Positions 14,638-22,940 of a DNA stretch of 36,848 nt are shown here, piece by piece. The DNA lies in assembly GCA_023457535.1 (NCBI GenBank), contig JAEWLN010000011.1, positions 1 through 36,848 of the forward strand, read 5' to 3'. The position numbers and the translations under genes are program-made. The notes under the pieces are model-generated. The model did no database searches. It saw only the letters and a list, made by a program, of their open reading frames with translations, and had not been told where the DNA came from. Source of the stretch: Bacteroidota bacterium. Lineage in GTDB: Bacteria; Bacteroidota; Bacteroidia; Flavobacteriales; Flavobacteriaceae. Position 1 is the first letter of the stretch; each line of letters begins with the position of its first letter.

Positions 14638-15135
14638 ATGGCTTCATTGGTGAGCAAGTGCGTACGCGCACTTTTAGAAAAAAAATGGACCATTGCGTTT
14701 GTCGAGAGCGCCTCGGCCGGAAAAATGTGTTATGCATTTGCGACCGTGCCGGATTCGGGACAAATCGTGCTCGGGGGCATGGTGTGCTACCACCAGTGCA
14801 TGAAAGAGGAGTCGCTTGGAATCCCGCACGATCTCATTGAGCGCCATACGGCAGAATCGGCAGAGGTCACGCGCGCCATGGCAACCCACTTCCGGCAGCG
14901 CACCCCATCCGATGTGGTCGTGGCATTGACCGGACTGACCACGCCCGGTGGCAGCGAAACGCCCGAAAAACCTGTCGGGACGATTTTTATCCACATCTTA
15001 GTGAAAGAAATGCCGATCGCACGGCGCTTCGAATTCAAAGGCACTCCCGATGCGATCGTCGACCAGGCCATAGAGGCCGCGGCGTCGATGGTACTCGAAG
15101 CATTGTCTCACCGCGAACCGGCTTCGGTACATTAA
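14638..15135 (+). CDS. CinA C-terminal domain protein (nicotinamide-nucleotide amidohydrolase family, PncC-like)
   Basis: The 165-residue stand-alone domain corresponds to PncC/CinA-C, which deamidates nicotinamide mononucleotide to nicotinate mononucleotide in NAD recycling. Visible motifs are VESASAGKM near residue 22 (family ESCTGG, with the catalytic serine retained), GGMVCYH near 47, and LTGLTTPGGSETPEKPVGTI near 100-119. The substitution of CTGG by ASAG is a departure from the canonical loop, so activity should not be assumed. It follows the DUF3606 gene by 2 bp and converges on dnaE2 with a 5-bp gap. Confidence 0.85.
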   Translation: MASLVSKCVRALLEKKWTIAFVESASAGKMCYAFATVPDSGQIVLGGMVCYHQCMKEESLGIPHDLIERHTAESAEVTRAMATHFRQRTPSDVVVALTGLTTPGGSETPEKPVGTIFIHILVKEMPIARRFEFKGTPDAIVDQAIEAAASMVLEALSHREPASVH

Positions 15136-15140
15136 ATACC

Positions 15141-18100
15141 TTACCTGAAGTTCCGTCCTTTGTAAAATATGGCCTCAGGGTCTTTTTCATCGGCCCGCGA
15201 CAACGTGGCTACGGCAGGTTCGGCATCGCGCTGGTGGGTCATTGAGCGCAATAATTGGGACAAATTGTAGCATCCGTTGGCCACCACGTGGATTACCTGA
15301 CCCTCGATCTGGACTTTGCCTTCGATGAGCAGCAGCCGTGCCTGCACAATATCGCGACGGTATTTCTGGAAAACCTGGTCCCACACCACAATATTGGCAA
15401 ACCCCGATTCGTCCTCAATGGTGATGAACAAAACGCCTTTGGCCGTCCCCGGGCGCTGTCTTACGGTAATCAGTCCGGCTACCTTGACCATGTCCCCGTT
15501 GCGCAATTGCGCCAAATCTGCTGTCGGGGTCACGCGCAAACGATCGAGCGATGCGCGCACAAAACTTACCGGATGCGCCTTGATGGACAATCCTGTGGCC
15601 GCATAATCTTCTACCACATGGGCCGCTTCAGTCAGCAATGGCAATACAAACTGGGGCTCGGAAAGGCTCGGCGAAGGCGCTCCGGCGAACATTCCGGTCG
15701 GGCTGTCGGACAATGCCGAAATTTCCCATAATGCCTGCCGGCGGTCATATCCGATGGACCGGAACGCGTCGGCATCGGCCAGTTTTTCCAATGTAGCCAC
15801 CGAAATTCCGGCTGCAAGCAACAAATGGATCGCCTTGAATCCCGATCCGCGCGCGGCCATCAGCAACGCTACCTCATCAGCCTGAATGCCTTTGATCTGT
15901 CGAAACCCGAGCCGCAAGGCATGCCTGTTTTCCCCGCAAGGCTCGAGCGTATGGTCCCACTGCGAATCATTGATATCTACCGGTAATACCCTGATCCCGT
16001 GTTTGCGGGCATCGATCACAATTTGCGCGGGTTGGTAAAATCCCATCGGCATGCTGTTGAGCAAACCCGCGGCAAACACATCCGGATAATGGCATTTGAT
16101 CCATGCCGAAACATACACCAGCAGCGCAAAACTGGCTGCGTGGCTTTCCGGAAATCCATAGGAGCCAAATCCTTCGAGCTGTTTGAATACGCGTTCGGCA
16201 AAGGCCTCATCATACCCGTTGCCGATCATTCCGCTGACGAGTTTGCGGTGCCATTCGCTGACCTTGCCCCTGGCTTTGAACGTGGCCATGCTGCGGCGCA
16301 ACCCATCGGCTTCGGCGGGCGTAAATCCGGCCGCAACGATCGCGATTTCCATGGCTTGCTCCTGAAATAAAGGAACGCCAAGCGTACGCCCGAGGATTTC
16401 CTTCAAATCTTCTGACGGATATTCCACCAAATGCGGATTTGCGCGCCGTTTAAGGTACGGATGCACCATATCGCCCTGTATCGGTCCGGGCCGCACAATG
16501 GCTACTTCGATGACCAGATCGTAAAAACATTTGGGCTTGAGCCGCGGCAACATCGACATTTGTGCGCGGCTTTCAATCTGGAACACGCCCAGGGTATCGG
16601 CTTGCTGGATCATGTCGTAAACCTGGGGATCTTCGCGTTTATTGATCTCGGCCAATGTCCATTTTTGCCCATAGTGTTTTTCGACCAATGCCAGGCATTT
16701 CCGGATACAGGTAAGCATTCCCAGGGCAAGCACATCTACTTTGAGAAATCCGAGGGCTTCGATGTCGTCCTTGTTCCACTCAATGTTGGTGCGGCCATCC
16801 ATGCGTGCGTTGAACGTCGGACATAAATCCGACAACTTGCCCCGCGTGATCACAAATCCGCCCGTATGCTGGCCGAATTGCCGCGGAAATCCTACGTACT
16901 GCCGTGTTATTTCGATAATTTTAAGCAGGTAGGGATCCGACAGGTTAAACCCTTCGGAGGTAATGCGCTCCTGGTCGAGTTCGTCTTTGAATTCCCATAT
17001 CGTCCCGGCCATCTTATCGACCACATCGGCAGACAATCCCATGGCTTTGGCCACATCGCGAATCGCGCCTTTCCAATGCACCTGCGTCACCGTAGCGACA
17101 ATGGCAGCCCGGTCGCGTCCGTATTTTTCATAGATATACTGGATGACTTCCTCGCGTCGTTCGTGTTCGAAATCCACGTCGATGTCAGGCGGTTCATCGC
17201 GCGCATCGGACATAAAACGCGCAAACAGCAACTTGAATTTGGACGGATCTACAGAGGTGATCCCCAAACAATAGCACACTACCGAATTGGCCGCCGATCC
17301 CCGTCCCTGGCATAAAATATCACGGCTGCGCGCAAATTTTACAAAATCGTACACCGTCAGGAAATAGGCTGCATAGTCTTTTCGCTCCATGAATTCGAGC
17401 TCATACCGTATGGCTTGTTCGATGTGCGCCGGGATATCGCCGTTGAATTTTTCACGCGCGCCCTGCCAGGCCAGCAATTCGAGCTCCTGCTGTGGCGTGC
17501 GCCCGTTTGTGGTGATTTCCTCAGGGTAGACGTACTGCAGACTGTCGAGCGAAAATTGGCAGGCGTCGGCAATCTTTTGGGCATTGTGGAGCGCATCCGG
17601 ACACCGCTGGAACAAACGCATCATTTCTTCAACCGGCTTGAGATAGCGCTCGGCATTCTGGTGCAAGCGGAATCCTGCGCTATGGATGGTGCATTTCTCG
17701 CGGATACACGTCAGCACGTCCTGCAGCGGCCGACGCGCTGGGATGTGGTAATGCACGTCATTGGTGGCGGCAAGCGGAATGTCCAACGCTTGTGAAAGTT
17801 GTATCAGCCGATGCATGCGCTTGTTGTCGCTGGCTTGATAGGAACGGTTGATCCCAAGGTAAAGCGCATTGCCCAAACGCCATTTATAAAAGGCCAATGC
17901 TTCGCGGAACGATGGCTCAAAATCGAAGGACTCATTGAGCGATGGCGGTGCTACGGCGATGAACTGCAATCCCTGGGCATGGTCGAAAACATCGGCGCGG
18001 TACAAATGGCATTGCCCCTTCTGTGCCCGACTGTTTCCCAATGACAGCAAGGCAGATAATCGCGCGTACGATGCCTTATCGGTAGGAAAAGCCAGCAAAG

Positions 18101-18326
18101 GCGGCCCGTCGAGCAGTTCAAGCGCACATCCCACGATGATGCGGAATCCAGATTCGATCTTGCGCGCTTCGATATGTGCCCTGACCACACCGGCCAATGT
18201 GTTGCAATCCGTAATGGCGATGCGGTCATAGCCGAGCAACGCAGCCTGTTGCACCAATTCCCCGGGATGCGAGCCTCCGCGCAGGAAGCTGAAGTTGGTC
18301 GTGACCTGTAATTCTGTATACCTCAT
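15141..18326 (-). CDS. dnaE2: Error-prone DNA polymerase DnaE2 (ImuC)
   Basis: The 1061-residue C-family polymerase alpha subunit is of the mutagenesis (ImuC/DnaE2) type. The N-terminal PHP domain begins at NFSFLRGGSHPGELV. The palm catalytic acids lie in PDIDVDFEHERR near residue 380. The helix-hairpin-helix region and an OB-fold follow (VAGLITVRQRPGTAKGVLF near 960). The ending FYKGRNFR is typical of DnaE2. The ATG overlaps the imuB stop by 4 bp (ATGA), giving translational coupling. In other bacteria ImuA, ImuB and DnaE2 form a translesion mutasome induced by DNA damage. The longer upstream reading frame was rejected because it runs into imuB. Confidence 0.95.
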   Translation of the reverse strand: MRYTELQVTTNFSFLRGGSHPGELVQQAALLGYDRIAITDCNTLAGVVRAHIEARKIESGFRIIVGCALELLDGPPLLAFPTDKASYARLSALLSLGNSRAQKGQCHLYRADVFDHAQGLQFIAVAPPSLNESFDFEPSFREALAFYKWRLGNALYLGINRSYQASDNKRMHRLIQLSQALDIPLAATNDVHYHIPARRPLQDVLTCIREKCTIHSAGFRLHQNAERYLKPVEEMMRLFQRCPDALHNAQKIADACQFSLDSLQYVYPEEITTNGRTPQQELELLAWQGAREKFNGDIPAHIEQAIRYELEFMERKDYAAYFLTVYDFVKFARSRDILCQGRGSAANSVVCYCLGITSVDPSKFKLLFARFMSDARDEPPDIDVDFEHERREEVIQYIYEKYGRDRAAIVATVTQVHWKGAIRDVAKAMGLSADVVDKMAGTIWEFKDELDQERITSEGFNLSDPYLLKIIEITRQYVGFPRQFGQHTGGFVITRGKLSDLCPTFNARMDGRTNIEWNKDDIEALGFLKVDVLALGMLTCIRKCLALVEKHYGQKWTLAEINKREDPQVYDMIQQADTLGVFQIESRAQMSMLPRLKPKCFYDLVIEVAIVRPGPIQGDMVHPYLKRRANPHLVEYPSEDLKEILGRTLGVPLFQEQAMEIAIVAAGFTPAEADGLRRSMATFKARGKVSEWHRKLVSGMIGNGYDEAFAERVFKQLEGFGSYGFPESHAASFALLVYVSAWIKCHYPDVFAAGLLNSMPMGFYQPAQIVIDARKHGIRVLPVDINDSQWDHTLEPCGENRHALRLGFRQIKGIQADEVALLMAARGSGFKAIHLLLAAGISVATLEKLADADAFRSIGYDRRQALWEISALSDSPTGMFAGAPSPSLSEPQFVLPLLTEAAHVVEDYAATGLSIKAHPVSFVRASLDRLRVTPTADLAQLRNGDMVKVAGLITVRQRPGTAKGVLFITIEDESGFANIVVWDQVFQKYRRDIVQARLLLIEGKVQIEGQVIHVVANGCYNLSQLLRSMTHQRDAEPAVATLSRADEKDPEAIFYKGRNFR

Positions 18327-19813
18327 GCAAAATAGCCGTGTAAAAACCATTGCGGTTGTCCTTTTTCGTAAGGCCCGGACCGGAAAACCCAATAACGCGC
18401 GCCCTGGTCATCCTCTACGCAGTAATAATCGCGGTAAAGCCCGTCGGCACACCACCAAGGCTGTTCGATGCGTTCAGGGCCGTCCGATTTGGAAATGGCA
18501 TGTACTTTATTCTTATACCTAAACAGCATGGGCGGATTGTCTGGCAAGGCAGCCGTCACCTCAATGGCTTGCGGACAGGGCAGCAATACTACAGGTCGGG
18601 GCTGGTCTTTACGCCAGGACGCGGACGGCTTTTCCCACAAGGGTGTAGCCTCTTTGACCGAAGTTTCGGGCCAATGGTGCTCCACGGGAAGGTAGCGCCG
18701 TACTTGCCCCGGGCCGCTTCTAGCAGTGATGCGGTCGAGTAATTCGGCAATTTTTTTATCGTTTGTACCCGATACGGCCCACATGGTAGGTTGTTCTGCG
18801 ATCAACGGCTCGACCTTGGGCGCCTCCAATACAAAAACTTCAAAGCCAAGCGCGGGTTCTAACTTTGCAATCTTGTGTGCGAACAAACCAAACAAATGAA
18901 CCGGATCGCATGAAGGCTGCCCCGTCCCGATTTCAATTTGCTGGATATCGCCATCCACGCGATAAGCCTTAAGTACAGCATGCCGCAACCCCGCTGATTC
19001 GGCCCGTAACCGCGTGCACAATTGACTGAGCAATTGCTCGAGCGCAATGGAAATACCGGTGGCCGTAGCGATGGGTTCCGTGCTGTAAATACGCTCCTGG
19101 TAAGGTTCGATAGGCACAATTGGAATTACCCACTCCACTTCATGGCCCAAAGCCTGATCGAGCCGGAATGACAACGAAGTACCAAACCGCCGTCGCAATA
19201 CGCTGCGGGGCATGTCCATAAAACTTACGATATGATGCAATCCCAGTTTGCGCAACCGTTCCAAAACATCAGGGTCCAGACGCAGCGCGGCCGCGGGCAA
19301 TTGCCGCAATGTCTCCCGTTGCCGGCCAGGGGCAATAATATGAAGCGGTTTTCCAAAATGCGCCATTGCCCACGCCATCCCGATGGTATCGGCCATCGCA
19401 ATCCGGACCGTATATCCATAGGCGGCAAGGCGGTCGCGGATGTGCTCAAGATAGCTGCGCTCACCTTTCCACAAATGGGTGCAACCGTCCGCGTCCAAAA
19501 TCAATCCTTCCTCGTCAATGGCAACAAATGGCGTGTACCCGATACACCATTGGGCCAGGGCGCGCAATAATTTTTCTTTGCGTCCGGTCTCTGTTTCCAC
19601 CATCTGTAATTCCGGATACAACGCCTGGCAATCGGCCAGCACCATCCCTGCCCGGATGCCTTTACGGTGCGCGTCGGAACTGACAGAATCAATGACCATG
19701 CGGCCGCGGTCCGGGGAGGCCCACGCCAAAGGCATCCCGCGAAATCCGGGGTTCTTCCGCATCGTATATTCTGCAAGCAGATGCGGGAATGCAATGTAAA
19801 CATATCGTGCCAT
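18323..19813 (-). CDS. imuB: ImuB, Y-family polymerase homologue
   Basis: The 496-residue protein resembles DinB/Y-family polymerases but serves as the adaptor of the ImuA-ImuB-DnaE2 mutasome. The first catalytic motif (normally D-x-D) is replaced by VYIAFPHLLAEY, so no polymerase activity is expected. The second motif survives only in part as AIDEEGLILDADGCTHLW near residue 100. The little-finger region lies about 240-350, and the C-terminal 130 residues are the family-specific part (ending GPYEKGQPQWFLHGYFA). It overlaps imuA upstream by one base and dnaE2 downstream by 4 bp. Confidence 0.93.
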   Translation of the reverse strand: MARYVYIAFPHLLAEYTMRKNPGFRGMPLAWASPDRGRMVIDSVSSDAHRKGIRAGMVLADCQALYPELQMVETETGRKEKLLRALAQWCIGYTPFVAIDEEGLILDADGCTHLWKGERSYLEHIRDRLAAYGYTVRIAMADTIGMAWAMAHFGKPLHIIAPGRQRETLRQLPAAALRLDPDVLERLRKLGLHHIVSFMDMPRSVLRRRFGTSLSFRLDQALGHEVEWVIPIVPIEPYQERIYSTEPIATATGISIALEQLLSQLCTRLRAESAGLRHAVLKAYRVDGDIQQIEIGTGQPSCDPVHLFGLFAHKIAKLEPALGFEVFVLEAPKVEPLIAEQPTMWAVSGTNDKKIAELLDRITARSGPGQVRRYLPVEHHWPETSVKEATPLWEKPSASWRKDQPRPVVLLPCPQAIEVTAALPDNPPMLFRYKNKVHAISKSDGPERIEQPWWCADGLYRDYYCVEDDQGARYWVFRSGPYEKGQPQWFLHGYFA

Positions 19814-20547
19814 TATCCTGCGTGACTTTGCGGCAGTACCTGACTATCGGCCAGATCCGGCGTTTCTATAAAACTTCCTGCAACCCAACAAATTTGCCAT
19901 GTAAACGGTCTGCCATTTTTAACTTTGGCCAACTCGACGCGCCATCGGCTGTGTCCGACGCCCGGTAATCCGTCATCGGTATGGCTCGGCAGCGGAGCAA
20001 TATGCCATCGGGTAGTACACGCGAGCGCATTGGCGGAAAAAGGGCGAAAACGATGGATGAAACCCGTTACACCACTGCGTTCCACGGCGAGCTGCAACCG
20101 TCGGGATTCCGTAAACCCAAGCGTATTGATCTGGGCAATGACCACTGCGAGCGCGTCACATTTGAGCGCTTCTTCTACGATCCACAACAATTCTTTGGGT
20201 TGGCGCGCCCCTGCGAAAACGATGCGGTCCGGCGGTAATCCAAATGCTGATAGCCCGCCCGCAAAAACTTCCCTTGCTCCGGTAATCCACAGGCAAAGCC
20301 CGCCTTGTGAAAGCAGTTTTCCCGACAAGGCCGCAATAAACCCGTGCGTGGAAGCAGCCTCTGCGGGTTCATGGCTGATGAATTCATGTACCACGCCACG
20401 TGGAAAGACGTGTTCCGGAAATGCCGCGTCAAATGGGGCAAAATCTTTTGACGCCGCAGCAGCGGGGGATTTGCCGAGTCCCTGCATCGCATTGATCCGG
20501 GATTGGAGTTGTTGGACAATCGCTCTTTTGTGGGCATTGGCAAGCAT
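19813..20547 (-). CDS. imuA: ImuA, RecA-like mutasome accessory protein
   Basis: The 244-residue protein belongs to the ImuA/SulA-like group with a RecA-type fold, and lacks an intact Walker A. Family features are FPRGVVHEFIS near residue 49, the strand LCLWITGAREVFAGGL near 84-99, FGLPPDRIVFAGARQPKELL near 102-121, and ALAVVIAQINTLGFTESRRL near 131-150. It is the first gene of the damage-response operon, is divergent from the LexA-like repressor, and has its promoter within two repressor-type palindromes. Its stop overlaps the imuB ATG (TAATG). Confidence 0.9.
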   Translation of the reverse strand: MLANAHKRAIVQQLQSRINAMQGLGKSPAAAASKDFAPFDAAFPEHVFPRGVVHEFISHEPAEAASTHGFIAALSGKLLSQGGLCLWITGAREVFAGGLSAFGLPPDRIVFAGARQPKELLWIVEEALKCDALAVVIAQINTLGFTESRRLQLAVERSGVTGFIHRFRPFSANALACTTRWHIAPLPSHTDDGLPGVGHSRWRVELAKVKNGRPFTWQICWVAGSFIETPDLADSQVLPQSHAG

Positions 20548-20568
20548 CGGAATTGATTTTCAGTTAAT

Positions 20569-20585
20569 TGTTGTTATATTCAACA
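20569..20585. promoter_or_regulatory. Operator 1 (TGTTG-N7-CAACA) of the mutagenesis module
   Basis: TGTTG-TTATATT-CAACA is a perfect palindrome with a 7-bp centre; the arms extend to TTGTTG/CAACAA. It covers the -33 TTG of the repressor gene and lies next to the -7 box of imuA. It is probably bound by the adjacent XRE-S24 protein. Confidence 0.7.
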
Positions 20586-20601
20586 AAATTACTTATTTTT
20601 G
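20571..20601 (+). promoter_or_regulatory. Promoter of the LexA-like gene
   Basis: TTG at 20571-20573, a 20-bp spacer and TATTTTTG at 20594-20601 match the Bacteroidota consensus. The ATG is 25 bp downstream, and operator 2 lies in between. Confidence 0.7.
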
Positions 20602-20617
20602 TTGTTGTAATTTTCAA
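20584..20617 (-). promoter_or_regulatory. Promoter of imuA-imuB-dnaE2
   Basis: On the minus strand, TTG at 20617-20615, a 23-bp spacer and TAATTTTG at 20591-20584 form a promoter that overlaps the repressor promoter face to face. Both operators touch it. Confidence 0.65.
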
Positions 20618-20619
20618 CA
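20603..20619. promoter_or_regulatory. Operator 2 (TGTTG-N7-CAACA) of the mutagenesis module
   Basis: TGTTG-TAATTTT-CAACA has the same arms and the same 7-bp centre as operator 1, with centres 34 bp apart. It covers the -33 TTG of imuA and lies just after the -7 box of the repressor gene. Confidence 0.7.
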
Positions 20620-20626
20620 TTAACAC

Positions 20627-21391
20627 ATGTCGCTTTTTTCAGACAACCTCCGTTACCTGCGCGAAACCCGCAAAGAAAGCCAGCAGCAAACCGCCGAAAG
20701 CCTGACCATCAAGCGCGGCAGGTATGAACCGTATGAAAGTGGGAAATCCGAACCGCCGTATGAATTGCTCAAGAAAATTGCGCGGCATTTTGGCGTGAGC
20801 ATCGACTTGCTGCTCTCGGTGGACATCCGCAAATACAATATAGAGGAATTGCTGCTGCTCGAAGACAACCGCATCGTGCTGCCCATTGCGGTAGATTCGC
20901 ACGGCAACGATCTGATCGAAATTGTGCCGCACAAAGCCCGGGCAGGATACCTGACGGGGTACAGCGATCCGGAATACATCGAAAATTTGCAGCAGATCGC
21001 CTTGCCATTCCTGGGCCCGGGCAAACACCGCGCGTTTCCCGTAGGCGGGGATTCGATGCCGCCGCATGACGACCAAAGTTTTATAGTAGGCCGTTATGTT
21101 GAAAATTTAGGCGAAATCAGAAAAGACAAAACCTACATATTGGTCACCACCAGTGAAGGTATTACCTATAAACGGCTCGCCGAGCACCATGCTGATTCCC
21201 TTACGGTAGAACCCGATAACGTGAATTACAGCCCCTACCAGATCAAGTTGTCGGACATTCTGGAAATATGGGAATATGTTGCACACATCGGGCGTGATGA
21301 CAAAAAACCCTCGCGCCAACCGGAAGATGTATATGGAATGTTTGTGGAGCTTAAGCGGGAAATCGGGGCAATCAGACGGAATTTGACTTGA
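20627..21391 (+). CDS. LexA-like transcriptional repressor (XRE helix-turn-helix plus S24 self-cleaving domain)
   Basis: The 254-residue protein has a Cro/CI-type DNA-binding domain at residues 5-62 (TAESLTIKRGRYEPYESGK) instead of the winged helix of LexA. It is joined to an S24 peptidase domain. The likely cleavage bond is A106-G107, the nucleophile is S143 in VGGDSMPP, and the general base is K182 in ITYKRL. The spacings (37 and 39) resemble E. coli LexA (A84-G85, S119, K156: 35 and 37), so RecA-stimulated autocleavage is plausible. It is divergent from imuA-imuB-dnaE2, across two matching palindromes, and so is probably the SOS repressor of that operon and of itself. A C-terminal tail of about 40 charged residues is extra. 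Confidence 0.88.
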   Translation: MSLFSDNLRYLRETRKESQQQTAESLTIKRGRYEPYESGKSEPPYELLKKIARHFGVSIDLLLSVDIRKYNIEELLLLEDNRIVLPIAVDSHGNDLIEIVPHKARAGYLTGYSDPEYIENLQQIALPFLGPGKHRAFPVGGDSMPPHDDQSFIVGRYVENLGEIRKDKTYILVTTSEGITYKRLAEHHADSLTVEPDNVNYSPYQIKLSDILEIWEYVAHIGRDDKKPSRQPEDVYGMFVELKREIGAIRRNLT

Positions 21392-21392
21392 G

Positions 21393-21632
21393 AGTCGAAG
21401 GTGGAACGTCGAACGTCGAATGTCGAATGTCGAACGAACGCAACGTTAAACTTTAAACTTAATAGTCGAACATCGAATGTCGAACGTCGAACGAACGCAA
21501 CGTTAAACTTTAAACTTTAAACTTTAAACTTAATAGTCGAACGTCGAACGTCGAACGAACGCAACCTTAAACTTTAAACCTTAAACTTAATAATCAAACG
21601 TCAAACGAACGCAACGTTAAACTTTAAACCTT
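21393..21632 (-). repeat. Heptamer array B, composite (TTCGAC and TTTAAAG heptamers)
   Basis: The array fills almost the whole gap between the convergent LexA-like and HD genes. Four successive composite units are seen on the plus strand as runs of GTCGAAC, then GAACGCAAC(G/C), then runs of TTAAACT and TAATA. The GAACGCAAC linkers start at 21436, 21493, 21557 and 21607, 57, 64 and 50 bp apart, so the units differ by exactly 7 bp. The unit numbers vary (six, four, three and two of the first heptamer; two to four of the second). Confidence 0.9.
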
Positions 21633-21634
21633 CC

Positions 21635-22192
21635 TCAACCCTTCCCCACAACGGCCAACGCAACCCTTACCGTATGCAAAGCCGTTTCGCGCAACTGCCG
21701 GTGGCCTTTGTCGGCACGTTCCAGGATCGCAAGACATTCGCGCAGGTAACGCGGTGCAAAATTAGGGTCGCTTGCGGCAATTTCACGGGAATTGTCGAGA
21801 ATGTCGGCGTATTTGACCGTTTGCGCATCCGGGCTCGTGGTTAAGACCCGGGCAAGTTCTTTGTCCTTGCGGACGCGGCGGTTCCATTGCGGATAGTCGG
21901 CTTTGGTAAAAACATCGGTCAGTTCGATGACCAATCCGAGGGTTTGCTGCGCGTGCTTCGGATCCATGACCGTGAGTAAAAATTCGCGCATTTGCCCGGG
22001 CGATACCGGCGTATCTTCGATTACATCGTGCAACAAGGCGGCGGCCAGCAACGGCAAACGTTGGTCGTACTGCCGGACGATAGCCATCACGCGAACGGGA
22101 TGCACAATATAGCGATCGGGCGAATATTTGCGCATTTGCGTGCCGTGGGCCTGATCGGCGAACATCGTAATTTGGGTCAATACGGATTCCAT
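21635..22192 (-). CDS. HD-domain phosphohydrolase (SpoT hydrolase-like)
   Basis: The 185-residue protein carries the HD motifs seen in the hydrolase half of RelA/SpoT proteins: the first histidine in RYIVHPVRV near residue 32, the HD pair in ALLHDVIEDT near 54-55, and the late aspartate in VKYADILDNSRE near 130. No synthetase, TGS or ACT domain is present. It may hydrolyse (p)ppGpp or another nucleotide (MESH1-like). The complete bifunctional enzyme is encoded 11 kb downstream. The protein ends VVGKG, followed at once by the heptamer array. The substrate is an inference. Confidence 0.8.
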   Translation of the reverse strand: MESVLTQITMFADQAHGTQMRKYSPDRYIVHPVRVMAIVRQYDQRLPLLAAALLHDVIEDTPVSPGQMREFLLTVMDPKHAQQTLGLVIELTDVFTKADYPQWNRRVRKDKELARVLTTSPDAQTVKYADILDNSREIAASDPNFAPRYLRECLAILERADKGHRQLRETALHTVRVALAVVGKG

Positions 22193-22328
22193 AAGTTCTA
22201 AAATTAAGACAAGATCGGGCGTTGTGCTGCCAATGTTTTGCTAAATTTTAAGCCAGAATGTTCCGATAACGGCAGCGCGCAGCGTACCTGCGACCGGATT
22301 GCGTGCCAGACGAATTTTTTTTGACCGA

Positions 22329-22724
22329 TCAAAGCCCCTGCGACCGGAGGTATTCGTCGTAATGGCGGATGTAATCGGCTTCATCGAACAAATCGGAATT
22401 CATGACCAGGCACACTGCGCCGGACGAAAAATTATTGAGCTCGCGCCAGGTATGAATCCCGATCAGCAGGCCGGTATCGGGTTTGTTGAGCGTCACGGTA
22501 ACCGATTGTCGCCCGTCGGTTAAAATCACGTCAAAGCTTCCGGAAACGGCCACAAGGAATTCCTGTTGCGCAATATGGCTGTGGCCGCCCCGTTCAGCAC
22601 CGCTCGGCACATCGTACAAATAATATACGCGTTTAACCGCAAACGGCAGCGTGTTGCTTTCGATGATGGCGTAGTTGCCATTCGGATCGGTGGCTTTGGG
22701 CAAGGCAATGAGATGGGGCTGCAT
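22329..22724 (-). CDS. fdtA: Sugar 3,4-ketoisomerase (FdtA/WxcM-like cupin)
   Basis: The 131-residue cupin matches the FdtA family, which converts dTDP-4-keto-6-deoxyglucose to the 3-keto sugar on the way to dTDP-3-amino-3,6-dideoxyhexoses. Typical features are VYYLYDVPSGAERGGHSH near residues 32-49 (HxH metal or base residues), EFLVAVSGSFDVILTDG, the HTWRELNNFSSGAVCLV strand, and the ending DEADYIRHYDEYL. The ATG before QPHLIALPK is chosen; the open frame runs further upstream into the promoter. It is divergent from an acyltransferase gene. FdtA and its neighbour FdtB together specify the 3-amino sugar. Confidence 0.85.
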   Translation of the reverse strand: MQPHLIALPKATDPNGNYAIIESNTLPFAVKRVYYLYDVPSGAERGGHSHIAQQEFLVAVSGSFDVILTDGRQSVTVTLNKPDTGLLIGIHTWRELNNFSSGAVCLVMNSDLFDEADYIRHYDEYLRSQGL

Positions 22725-22768
22725 ACGGATTCGGTTTGGAGTCGTTATGGAACGACCGTCTTTCGGGC

Positions 22769-22776
22769 CAAAGATA
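22769..22776 (-). promoter_or_regulatory. Probable -7 element of fdtA
   Basis: TATCTTTG on the minus strand fits TAnnTTTG, 44 bp before the fdtA ATG. The nearest TTG upstream gives only a 14-bp spacer, so the match is partial. Confidence 0.4.
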
Positions 22777-22940
22777 TTAAAAAGGAGCGGCAAACGACAC
22801 TGCGAAATCCAGAATCGGTATACGCTGACCCGGCGCCGGGCCGATGGACAATCGTTCGCACCGGATTGTTGCCTGGTGCGATAAAAAAAACGAAAAAACG
22901 CTTAAAAAACCGTATCTTCGGCACGACTTCTCAACTTATT

